This document shows, piece after piece, positions 1-8,008 of a stretch of DNA of 9,353 nt; positions within the stretch are counted from its first letter, which is position 1; every line of letters begins with the position of its first letter. This DNA comes from Prevotellaceae bacterium (lineage in GTDB: Bacteria > Bacteroidota > Bacteroidia > Bacteroidales > UBA932): the NCBI GenBank assembly GCA_031259645.1, contig JAIRLC010000007.1, forward strand, positions 1 to 9,353. The letters run 5' to 3'. Under the pieces are notes generated by a model, which searched no databases, was not told the DNA's origin, and saw nothing but the letters and a program-made list of their open reading frames with translations. Both the position numbers and the translations under genes were made by a program.

Positions 1-1493
1 TTGGAATATGTGGCGTTTCCGACCGTTCCGGGAGCATAGGCGGCGGGTTTGCTCACATTGAACTGTTGTGCCGACATGGGCGGCGTTAAGCCCGAAATCA
101 TGTTGAGCGGCGCGCCAAACAGGCCGGGTATCAGGTACACAACGAACGAAAATGTGGCAATCACTAAAAATAAACGGAACACGCCAATATGCGCCACGTC
201 GCTGTCGTTCGAGAATTTGATTTTGCCCGACAGGTAGCATCCCATCAGTGAGAATATCACAATCCATATCGCTATATACGCTTCGCGGGTAAACAGGTTC
301 AGTCCGTAGCCGGTGTCTATGGACAGCAAAAACTTCAAGGAAAATGCCAGCAAAATAAAGGCAAATACCACTTTCACCGCGTTGAGCCAACCGCCCGATT
401 TGGGCATTTTTTTCATCAGTGCGGGCGACAGCGAAAGCGCCACAAAGGGCAATCCGAGCGCAAAGCCGAAGGCAAACATGCCGAAAACAGGCTTCCACAC
501 CGACGTTCCCATAGCGGCTTCGACTAATAATGTGGCGACAAACGGTCCTGTGCAGGAGAACGAAACCAGCGTTAATACAGCAGCCATAAAGAACGCTGCA
601 ATCAACCCGCCTTTGTCGGCTTTGGCGTCTAATTTGTTGGAAAGCCCCGCAGGGAGCATGATTTCAAACAGTCCGAAGAACGAACAGGCAAACATAACAA
701 ACAGGGCAAAGAAGATGAGGTTTGCTATCCAGTGCGTGCTTAGTACATTCGCAAAATCGGCGCTTTTCGTTATGGCCACAATGACACCCAAAAGCAAATA
801 AATCAGCGCTACAGAAAAGCCGAAAATCAATCCTTTCAGCACGCCTTCGGAGCGCTTGGCGCTGCCGCTCATGAAAAACGAGACCGTTATCGGAATCATC
901 GGGAACACGCACGGTGTGAGTACCGCAGCCAAACCTGCGCCCAACGCTAAGAAAACGAACCACCAAATGTTTTCCGATGAGGTTTCTGCGTTATCCGCCC
1001 CCTCTCCAGACACCATGTGTTTATAGGTTTGCGGACAGCCTTTCACCGTAAATTTGAAATCAATGTCGCTGCACGGCATGCACATGTCTGCTGTGCAAAC
1101 CATGTAGTCCATCGTTCCGGTAATGGCAAAATCCGTTTTGCTCAAAATTTCAATAACCTGAACGAATTTGGCGTCTTTCGTATGCACGCCGATATCTATT
1201 CCGAATATGTCGTCGTGCTTGATTTTCGGTTCGGGAATTTCTTTAATTTTACCGATTTTTTTGAATGCTTCCGATTCGTTATAAAAAAACTCGGTGGGCA
1301 GCGGTCCGCCTTCAGGCACTTCTGTGGCATACAACTGATGCCCCGGCTCAATGGTTGCCGAAAACACCAGTTCGGCCTTATTGCCCTCTACAGGATTCAC
1401 CGAATACGACCATGTTACAGGATTGGCAGGCTGTGCGTTAATGTTAACGCACATGCCGCCAATACTAAATAATAGTAAGAGGAATTTTCTCAT
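1..1493 (-). CDS. dsbD: DsbD-family thiol:disulfide interchange protein (C-terminus beyond the window)
   Basis: Inner-membrane electron carrier that passes reducing power from cytoplasmic thioredoxin to periplasmic thiol proteins. About 497 codons are visible from ATG at 1493. The start MRKFLLLLFSIGGMCVNINA looks like a signal peptide. Residues ~25-150 form the periplasmic DsbD N-terminal domain, with cysteines at about 133, 138 and 141 (VCTADMCMPC). Residues ~175-450 are the multi-spanning domain. It carries the two family motifs, LTPCVFPMIPIT (Cys ~195) and FSCTGPF (Cys ~314), whose cysteines shuttle electrons through the membrane. The usual C-terminal thioredoxin domain (CxxC) would lie left of base 1 and cannot be checked. 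The start is only 6 bases after the stop of the TlpA-like gene, so the two are very probably cotranscribed and translationally linked. Family assignment is firm; the actual redox partner is inferred. Confidence 0.93.
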   Translation of the reverse strand, partial: MRKFLLLLFSIGGMCVNINAQPANPVTWSYSVNPVEGNKAELVFSATIEPGHQLYATEVPEGGPLPTEFFYNESEAFKKIGKIKEIPEPKIKHDDIFGIDIGVHTKDAKFVQVIEILSKTDFAITGTMDYMVCTADMCMPCSDIDFKFTVKGCPQTYKHMVSGEGADNAETSSENIWWFVFLALGAGLAAVLTPCVFPMIPITVSFFMSGSAKRSEGVLKGLIFGFSVALIYLLLGVIVAITKSADFANVLSTHWIANLIFFALFVMFACSFFGLFEIMLPAGLSNKLDAKADKGGLIAAFFMAAVLTLVSFSCTGPFVATLLVEAAMGTSVWKPVFGMFAFGFALGLPFVALSLSPALMKKMPKSGGWLNAVKVVFAFILLAFSLKFLLSIDTGYGLNLFTREAYIAIWIVIFSLMGCYLSGKIKFSNDSDVAHIGVFRLFLVIATFSFVVYLIPGLFGAPLNMISGLTPPMSAQQFNVSKPAAYAPGTVGNATYS

Positions 1494-1499
1494 ATTCAA

Positions 1500-2687
1500 T
1501 TATCTACCCGCAGTATTAAATAATTCAGACAATTTCTGTGCCAATGCCTCTCCTCTGATTTTTTCGGCTATCAGCACTCCCTTTTCATCTAACAGGAACA
1601 TGGCGGGAATGGCTTTTACACGGCAGGCGTCGGCAGCTCCTTTTGTGTCCAAATAGTTGGGCCACGCAAACTTTTCTTCTTCGAGCGCCTTCTCCCAATC
1701 CGCTTCTTTTTTATCAATAGAGATGCTGATAATCTCAAAACCTTTCGGCGAATATTCTTTATACAGGTTCTTTAAATTGGGGATTTCCATGCGGCAGGGC
1801 GCGCACCACGACGCCCAAAAGTCAATAAGCGTATACTTCTTTCCCGCGCTGATTGCAGCCACATTCGTGTCTTTATTGTCTTTGCCGGTAAGCGTAAAAG
1901 CAGGCAAAGGTTTTCCTACAAGTGTTTTGGGGGATATTTCCCTCTTAACAATTTGACCGTAATAGCTGTCTTTGGCTTCCTGCGAAAATTCGTCATACCA
2001 GGGCTGCTGTTCCTTCGTCAAATAGGACATTTGCTCTAACAACAACATTGGTCCCCACCACGTATCTTTATTATCCATGATGATTCCTCTTGTTGTGCGA
2101 CCCACCGTTTCGAAAAAAGCCTTCTCCTCTGCCTCTAATTTTTTATACGCCTCCGTTTTCCGTAACGAGTCCATCCGCACTTTGTCATTATTCATTCTGG
2201 CTGCCCTTATTGCTTGATCAACCACTTTGTTGTTCTCGCGATAAGCCGTTTGCATCGCATTTAACTCTTTCTTGGGCGCTATTTTTTGCAGGTACAGGTC
2301 GTGCGTCTTACTTCCTTTTACCACTATATCATTATAGGTATAGATAATATCGCCATCCTGTCCGGATTTTGTCGCCTTGCCGGTTACGGATATTTTTCCG
2401 TTTTCAACCATAATCTTAGTTAATCCGTACGTTCCCGCTACCTGGATGTAAAACATCCGGGGCTCGTCGGTCGCTCCTGTCAATAGGGCTTTACCGCCGG
2501 TTACGACGCTTTCCGCCACAGGCGTTTCTTTCTTATGGGTGGCGGCGGGTACTAATTCTATTTTTGCGCCGTCGGGAATGCCTTGCAGGTTGCACTCAAT
2601 GGTATATGACGTAGCGGGCTTCTGGCTGCACGCCACCGTCATCACGCAGGCTATACTTAATAGCATTGCTTTTTTTATTGTTTTCAT
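1500..2687 (-). CDS. TlpA-like thioredoxin-fold lipoprotein with N-terminal DUF4369-type domain
   Basis: A 395-residue periplasm-facing thiol oxidoreductase, probably a reductase. Residues 1-20 form a lipoprotein signal ending at TVAC (Cys20), so it should be membrane anchored. Residues ~28-135 are a beta-rich region typical of DUF4369, and ~140-250 are helical and charged. Residues ~255-395 form the AhpC/TSA-thioredoxin domain. Its active site is WCAPC at 294-298 (in DFWASWCAPCRMEIPNL), and the cis-proline is at 361 (KAIPAMFLLD). All catalytic elements are intact. The length is normal for this Bacteroidota family. ATG 2687 is preferred because the signal peptide begins there. The gene follows the SusD-like gene by 33 bases and precedes dsbD by 6, which suggests DsbD keeps it reduced (inference). 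Its substrate is unknown. Relatives such as ResA act in cytochrome c maturation, but nothing here points to haem. Confidence 0.93.
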   Translation of the reverse strand: MKTIKKAMLLSIACVMTVACSQKPATSYTIECNLQGIPDGAKIELVPAATHKKETPVAESVVTGGKALLTGATDEPRMFYIQVAGTYGLTKIMVENGKISVTGKATKSGQDGDIIYTYNDIVVKGSKTHDLYLQKIAPKKELNAMQTAYRENNKVVDQAIRAARMNNDKVRMDSLRKTEAYKKLEAEEKAFFETVGRTTRGIIMDNKDTWWGPMLLLEQMSYLTKEQQPWYDEFSQEAKDSYYGQIVKREISPKTLVGKPLPAFTLTGKDNKDTNVAAISAGKKYTLIDFWASWCAPCRMEIPNLKNLYKEYSPKGFEIISISIDKKEADWEKALEEEKFAWPNYLDTKGAADACRVKAIPAMFLLDEKGVLIAEKIRGEALAQKLSELFNTAGR

Positions 2688-2690
2688 GTT

Positions 2691-4133
<1,443 letters not shown>

Positions 4134-4173
4134 GTTGTTATTATTTACTTTCATATTATATTTTTTTAGTGGA

Positions 4174-7100
4174 TTAGAAATTAAGGTGCAGTCCCCACAC
4201 AAACGTGGGATTGTTATACCCGCCGAGCAAGTATTTTGCTTCCTCGCTTTTGGCGAATGTTACTAAGTTTTCGATATTAAACTGCAGGCGCGCACCGCTA
4301 AGCAGCGCTTTCCGGCAAAGGCTTGCCGGCACATTGTACGACAGCGAGATGTTGCTTAACCGGAGACGCGCGGCGTCAATCACATTGATATCTGCCCTGG
4401 AATATATGCTGTACAGGTCGCCGCTGTAATCCGGGCTTTCGGCAAAAAAAATGCGCGGGATATCGGTATGCGCCTCGTCGCCGGCGGTGCGCCAGCGGTT
4501 CGCAATATTTTTATTGGTGGCTGCGATGTTTGTCAGGTATGCACGCGCCGCACTTGAATAAGTTGAACCCAGCGCCGGCAGGAAGGTGTTACGCATCTTG
4601 TGGCCGGCTTCAAATACCAGCAGGAATGACAAATCGAAATTCTTATACCGGAAGTTGCTGCCAAACGAGCCGCTGTGAACCGGCGCTGTGGTGCCGGCAT
4701 AAACAACTGCCGCAAGGTCTGTGGGCTGGGTTGATGTCGCTTCCCCTTTTTCGTTGTACACCTGCGGTAATCCGGTTGCACTGAGTCCCGCCCATTGGTA
4801 GGCATAGATGGACCTATACGGATTGCCTATGCGGGGATATGCCTCCGGATAGTCGAACTGTATAGTATTTCCAGGAGCCTCGATATTTACATACGTGACC
4901 TTATTTTTGTTGTATCCGTAAATAAACGTGGCATTCCATGTAAAGTCTTTGGAACGGATAACGTCGCCAAACAATGTGATTTCGACCCCCCTGTTTTGCA
5001 TTTCGCCATTGTTGATTTGGTAGGTAGAGTAACCATAACCTTCGGTAGGGACGCCCCGGGTAGAGGCTAACAAATCTTTCCCGTATTTGTTGTAATATTC
5101 GAGCGTGCCACCGAGCCTGTTGTTGAACAGGGCAAAGTCTACCCCGATATTCGTGGTGGTGGTTTTTTCCCACGACAACTCCGGGTTAGGACGCGAGGTT
5201 ATTACTCCCTGTTGTCCCCCGACATTCGGATTTGCCTCGTAATAGGCCACCATATACGGCGCTTTATTTTTGGCTACGTTTCCGCCGATACCATACGAGG
5301 CGCGCAGTTTCAAACGGTTTATCCACGACACAGTCATAAACGCTTCTTTCTCCATATTCCATGCTACCCCTGTTGACCAAACCGGCTTATCCTGGTATTT
5401 CGAGGCGGTGCCCCAGAGGTTCGACCTGTCCCAGCGCAGGCTTCCGGTAAATACGTATTTGTCGTCATAGCTATAGGCGGCATTGCCATACATCGAAATA
5501 AACCGGTCGGTTCTTTCTCCTCTTACATCTGCGTCGTAGGCCATGAATGTTCCTCCCCAAAACGCGCCGACGCTTTTCGCCAAGCTCGCCGCATCAATCA
5601 ATGTATGTGACAATACGTCGGGGTCGTAATTAAAGAGTGTGTGGTTGGCGAACTCCTGTTTATTTTCGCGTACTTCGTGCCCAAGCAGCGCCGTCACCTG
5701 ATGCCCGCCGCCAAAGGTTTTATTGAAATCGAGCTGCTGGCGCGCGGTGTAGGCGCGTGAATAAAAATCGACGGTGTTGTATATATTCCCATAAGGGAGA
5801 TTAAACACGGTGGCATTGTTTGAGCGCGAAGCCAGGTTGTTTACTTTCGACCGCACGGCGTAGGAGTTTTTGTCCGACAGTTTTGAATATCTTTCCGAGC
5901 CGTATTCGTATTGAAACATGCTGTTAAAATTCAGCCAGTCGGCAAACTTGATATGTACCCGGCCATACGTCCTGTTCTGGAACGTTTTTCTCCCGGCCTG
6001 GTTCATCCCCAGTTCGTCTAAAGGCGTAATGTCCATACTGTACAGTCCATAACTGTCAATGAGTGCATAATTATCTTTGGTGAGGCGTTCCGATGCCGGT
6101 GACGTGTAGGGGCTGCCGTCGACGTTTTTCAGCACATCGTAGGGTGTATATTTATAGATTGTCTGCGATAATACATTGAACGATTGCTCCTGCTTATCCT
6201 GATAGTAATTGTAGGTGCCTATATCCAACTTTAGCCATTTGGTGACTGTCAGGTTATTGGTGAGGTTGATGCCCAGCGAACGGTCGCCGGAATACAGGTC
6301 TTCCTCTTTGTTGTCCTTGTAAGTGACCGAAGCTTTAAACATATTACCGTCGCTTGTTTTTCCCAGTGATAAATTATACTGTTGTTGGAAAGGATTGCGT
6401 TTGGCATATTTTTCCATATCGTTGTAATAGCTGTAACCCTGTGCCGCGAGGGCATTCAGTTTTTTATTCATCTCGGTTTCCGTCAGGTTACCGGCATGAT
6501 AATTCAGGATAGCCCTTATTCCCTGTGTCTGGTACACATTATTATTAAGCATGTTTTGCGCATAGGTTGCAGCGCCGGCGGCGTCTTGCAACGATTTGTT
6601 ATTCGCCGCCCATTCCCTTTCTATGTCAATCATATCAGCCGCGTCGGTCAAGCCTTTTGTATAATACGAATAGGGCGAAAAAGCCAGCGTACTTGAAAAA
6701 GAGATGCGCGTCTTCCCTTTCGCCGCTTTTTTTGTAATGATCACCACCACCCCATTGGCAGCGCGGGCGCCATAGATGGATGTGGCGGCGGCGTCTTTCA
6801 ACACGGTGATGCTTTCTATGTCTTCCATGTTGAGTTCGGGAAGACCTTCTGTTATCCCGCCTGTAGCTGTAGATGCATTATACCTGACATTTTCGATAGG
6901 GAAGCCGTCGATGACATACAAAGGATTTGTGGAGCCAGACATTGATGTAGTACCTCTTACCAATCCTCCTGTAAAACCCGCCACCTGCCCTTCGAGCAGG
7001 GTGTTTAAATTGGTCAGCCTTTTCCGGTCGAGCGTCTCGGAAGTCACTTTGGCGAACGACCCTGTAGCCCGTTCTTTCGATATGGTCTGATAACCGGTCA

Positions 7101-7452
7101 CCACTACTTCATCCAAGTTCATCGACACGGACGACATTTGGACATCCAAAATTCGCTGGTTACCCACCCCATACGTCTGAGTTACATATCCGATAAACGA
7201 AAATACCAACGAGTCTGAAGAATTGACTTCTAAAGAATAACGCCCGTTCAGATCGGTTATAGTCCCGCTTGCAGTTTTTCCGTTTCTTTTTATCGAAACA
7301 CTAACCCCCACCATAGGATCGAGTTGTTCTTCATCAATAACGACACCGGAAATGGTTAATCCCGGCCTTACACTGTTTTGAGCTTCTACTTTGTCTATTT
7401 TTAATAGAGAAAAGAGGAGAATGATACAAGAAGCAATAGTGATTTTCTTCAT
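4174..7452 (-). CDS. SusC/RagA-family TonB-linked outer-membrane transporter
   Basis: A 1092-residue TonB-dependent channel, first gene of the minus-strand operon. Residues 1-24 are a signal peptide (cleavage probably after VEA). Residues ~33-108 form a carboxypeptidase-regulatory-like beta-sandwich (ISGVVIDEEQLDPMVGVSV, then DLNGRYSL, then FSFIGYV). The TonB-box/plug start is LDEVVVTGY at 113-121. The plug runs to ~240 and includes the SusC signatures NPLYVIDGFPIENV, SITVLKDAAATSIYGARAAN and GVVVIITKK. The remainder is a beta-barrel ending in an aromatic residue (LHLNF). No STN domain lies before the regulatory domain, so FecR-type sigma signalling through this protein is unlikely. The reading frame is intact. 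No good leftward promoter is visible in the 85 bases before the upstream inverted repeat. Expression probably depends on the invertible segment at 7571-7732. Substrate unknown. Confidence 0.96.
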   Translation of the reverse strand: MKKITIASCIILLFSLLKIDKVEAQNSVRPGLTISGVVIDEEQLDPMVGVSVSIKRNGKTASGTITDLNGRYSLEVNSSDSLVFSFIGYVTQTYGVGNQRILDVQMSSVSMNLDEVVVTGYQTISKERATGSFAKVTSETLDRKRLTNLNTLLEGQVAGFTGGLVRGTTSMSGSTNPLYVIDGFPIENVRYNASTATGGITEGLPELNMEDIESITVLKDAAATSIYGARAANGVVVIITKKAAKGKTRISFSSTLAFSPYSYYTKGLTDAADMIDIEREWAANNKSLQDAAGAATYAQNMLNNNVYQTQGIRAILNYHAGNLTETEMNKKLNALAAQGYSYYNDMEKYAKRNPFQQQYNLSLGKTSDGNMFKASVTYKDNKEEDLYSGDRSLGINLTNNLTVTKWLKLDIGTYNYYQDKQEQSFNVLSQTIYKYTPYDVLKNVDGSPYTSPASERLTKDNYALIDSYGLYSMDITPLDELGMNQAGRKTFQNRTYGRVHIKFADWLNFNSMFQYEYGSERYSKLSDKNSYAVRSKVNNLASRSNNATVFNLPYGNIYNTVDFYSRAYTARQQLDFNKTFGGGHQVTALLGHEVRENKQEFANHTLFNYDPDVLSHTLIDAASLAKSVGAFWGGTFMAYDADVRGERTDRFISMYGNAAYSYDDKYVFTGSLRWDRSNLWGTASKYQDKPVWSTGVAWNMEKEAFMTVSWINRLKLRASYGIGGNVAKNKAPYMVAYYEANPNVGGQQGVITSRPNPELSWEKTTTTNIGVDFALFNNRLGGTLEYYNKYGKDLLASTRGVPTEGYGYSTYQINNGEMQNRGVEITLFGDVIRSKDFTWNATFIYGYNKNKVTYVNIEAPGNTIQFDYPEAYPRIGNPYRSIYAYQWAGLSATGLPQVYNEKGEATSTQPTDLAAVVYAGTTAPVHSGSFGSNFRYKNFDLSFLLVFEAGHKMRNTFLPALGSTYSSAARAYLTNIAATNKNIANRWRTAGDEAHTDIPRIFFAESPDYSGDLYSIYSRADINVIDAARLRLSNISLSYNVPASLCRKALLSGARLQFNIENLVTFAKSEEAKYLLGGYNNPTFVWGLHLNF

Positions 7453-7508
7453 AACGATTACTTTTTAGTTTTAAAAATCATTTAATAACCCACTATATAT
7501 CTACCTAT

Positions 7509-7540
7509 CAAAAGGGGATAATCGCACTTATAACTACAAA
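7509..7540 (-). promoter_or_regulatory. Weak candidate promoter for the minus-strand operon
   Basis: Read on the minus strand, TTTG (7540-7537) is followed after 20 bases by CCCTTTTG (7516-7509). The spacing and the TTTG half of the -7 box fit the Bacteroides pattern, but the important TA is replaced by CC. It is the best match between the SusC-like start and the left inverted repeat. Activity, if any, is expected to be low. The -33 element overlaps the outer edge of the inverted repeat, so it might be affected by protein bound there. Confidence 0.2.
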
Positions 7541-7570
7541 AGCTGCTCATTAAACGTACGTTTAATGAGC
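7538..7570 (+). repeat. Left inverted repeat of a putative invertible promoter segment
   Basis: This 33-bp sequence is an exact reverse complement of 7733-7765. It starts AAAAGCTGCTCATTAAAC and contains the core AAACGTACGTTT. Positions 7542-7573 are themselves a perfect 32-bp palindrome centred between 7557 and 7558. The core includes AAACGTACGT, which fits the ARACGTWCGT consensus I recall for the inverted repeats recognised by the B. fragilis Mpi serine recombinase. The match with the other copy breaks at 7537 and 7571, as expected for discrete recombination sites. Confidence 0.85.
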
Positions 7571-7732
7571 AGCCTTTTCGGGGTAGGTTGGACCTCTGTT
7601 CAGATTTAAAAAAAGCCGCTTTCAACTCATGTGTAACATTGTCCGAAACGCCCTCTGGAAGGGAGACACAGGCTGTCTTAAAAAATATTAGCTAAAAAAT
7701 TTGCACGGTTTGAATAAAACAGATATTTTTAC
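7571..7732. other. Putative 162-bp invertible DNA segment carrying a promoter
   Basis: The segment is enclosed by a perfect 33-bp inverted repeat and contains no plausible coding region. Its only good promoter lies at the right end (7700-7731) and points right. The minus strand of the segment contains no TTTG at all, so no Bacteroides-type promoter points left. This asymmetry is what an on/off invertible promoter needs. The size is in the range of known Bacteroides invertible promoters as I recall them. No recombinase gene lies in the window, so the enzyme would act in trans. Inversion is inferred from structure, not observed. Confidence 0.7.
7700..7731 (+). promoter_or_regulatory. Bacteroides-type promoter pointing to the plus-strand SusC gene
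   Basis: A -33 element TTTG (7700-7703), a 20-base spacer and a -7 element TATTTTTA (7724-7731) match the Bacteroidota consensus TTTG / TAnnTTTG in all but the last base. Transcription should start near 7736-7740, inside the right inverted repeat, leaving a leader of about 270 bases before ATG 8009. Because the start falls inside the left half of the palindrome, the transcript would not carry the full hairpin. In the flipped orientation the same promoter would fire left, with a leader of about 115 bases to ATG 7452. Confidence 0.65.
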
Positions 7733-7765
7733 GCTCATTAAACGTACGTTTAATGAGCAGCTTTT
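7733..7765 (-). repeat. Right inverted repeat of a putative invertible promoter segment
   Basis: Exact reverse complement of 7538-7570 over 33 bases, with the same core AAACGTACGTTT. Positions 7733-7758 form a perfect 26-bp palindrome centred between 7745 and 7746. Because the core is palindromic, 29 bases (7733-7761) also match the left copy directly (7545-7573). The repeat sits 1 base after the -7 box of the rightward promoter, the usual arrangement for Bacteroides invertible promoters. Confidence 0.85.
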
Positions 7766-8008
7766 CGTGGTTATAGGTTCTTTTGGTGCATCTGTAGCGG
7801 TTAAATATGAAAATAATCTTCTTTAATCTAAAAATTAAATGCGTATGAAAACAATAAATGATGACAGCTAATTAACTATACTTTCCGGGGAAAGCCAATA
7901 GCCATGCATGGCTCACCAAAAAAAATCAGGCGGTATTAGGAGTACCGCCCGATTAGGAGTGATTTAAGTCAGAAATATAGTTATAACAACAAAAATCAGT
8001 ACGAAAGT
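7766..8008 (+). promoter_or_regulatory. Leader region of the plus-strand SusC-like gene
   Basis: About 240 noncoding, mostly A/T-rich bases between the right inverted repeat and ATG 8009. It contains a short inverted repeat CTTTCC-GG-GGAAAG (7881-7894), a 14-bp palindrome AGCCATGCATGGCT (7900-7913), the minus-strand terminator (7918-7954) and a direct repeat ATTAGGAGT (7935-7943 and 7952-7960). No second good promoter is seen; TTCTTTTG at 7778-7785 lacks the TA and has no partner TTTG upstream. No known riboswitch was recognised. Confidence 0.4.
7918..7954 (-). terminator. Intrinsic terminator for leftward transcription
   Basis: On the minus strand a 12-bp stem (AATCGGGCGGTA with TACCGCCTGATT, including one G-U pair) closes a 7-base loop CTCCTAA. 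A run of U follows, from the eight A on the plus strand at 7918-7925. In the plus direction the hairpin has an A-C mismatch and no trailing U run, so it is directional. It would stop antisense transcription from the plus-strand SusC-like gene before it reached the invertible segment and the minus-strand operon. Confidence 0.65.

Noticed and set aside
313..801. Plus-strand 162-codon open frame
   Set aside because: It is the antisense shadow of the DsbD membrane domain, whose motifs CVFPMIP and FSCTGPF are unambiguous on the minus strand.
4134..4202. Upstream start for the SusD-like gene at 4202 (adds MCGDCTLISNPLKKYN)
   Set aside because: It lies within the SusC-like coding end and places a non-signal sequence before a textbook lipoprotein signal starting at 4133.
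7542..7573. Palindrome followed by CTTTTCG read as an intrinsic terminator
   Set aside because: It lies in a divergent promoter region with no gene ending there, and exact duplication of a 33-bp unit on both sides of a promoter fits recombination sites better. A secondary anti-read-through role remains possible.
7538..7765. Small non-autonomous transposon (MITE) with terminal inverted repeats
   Set aside because: No target-site duplication is seen: the bases just outside (CTAC at 7534-7537 and CGTG at 7766-7769) do not match, and the core matches known invertase sites.
7845..7871. Possible 8-residue leader peptide MKTINDDS
   Set aside because: Too short to support; no codon run or attenuator arrangement was found with it.
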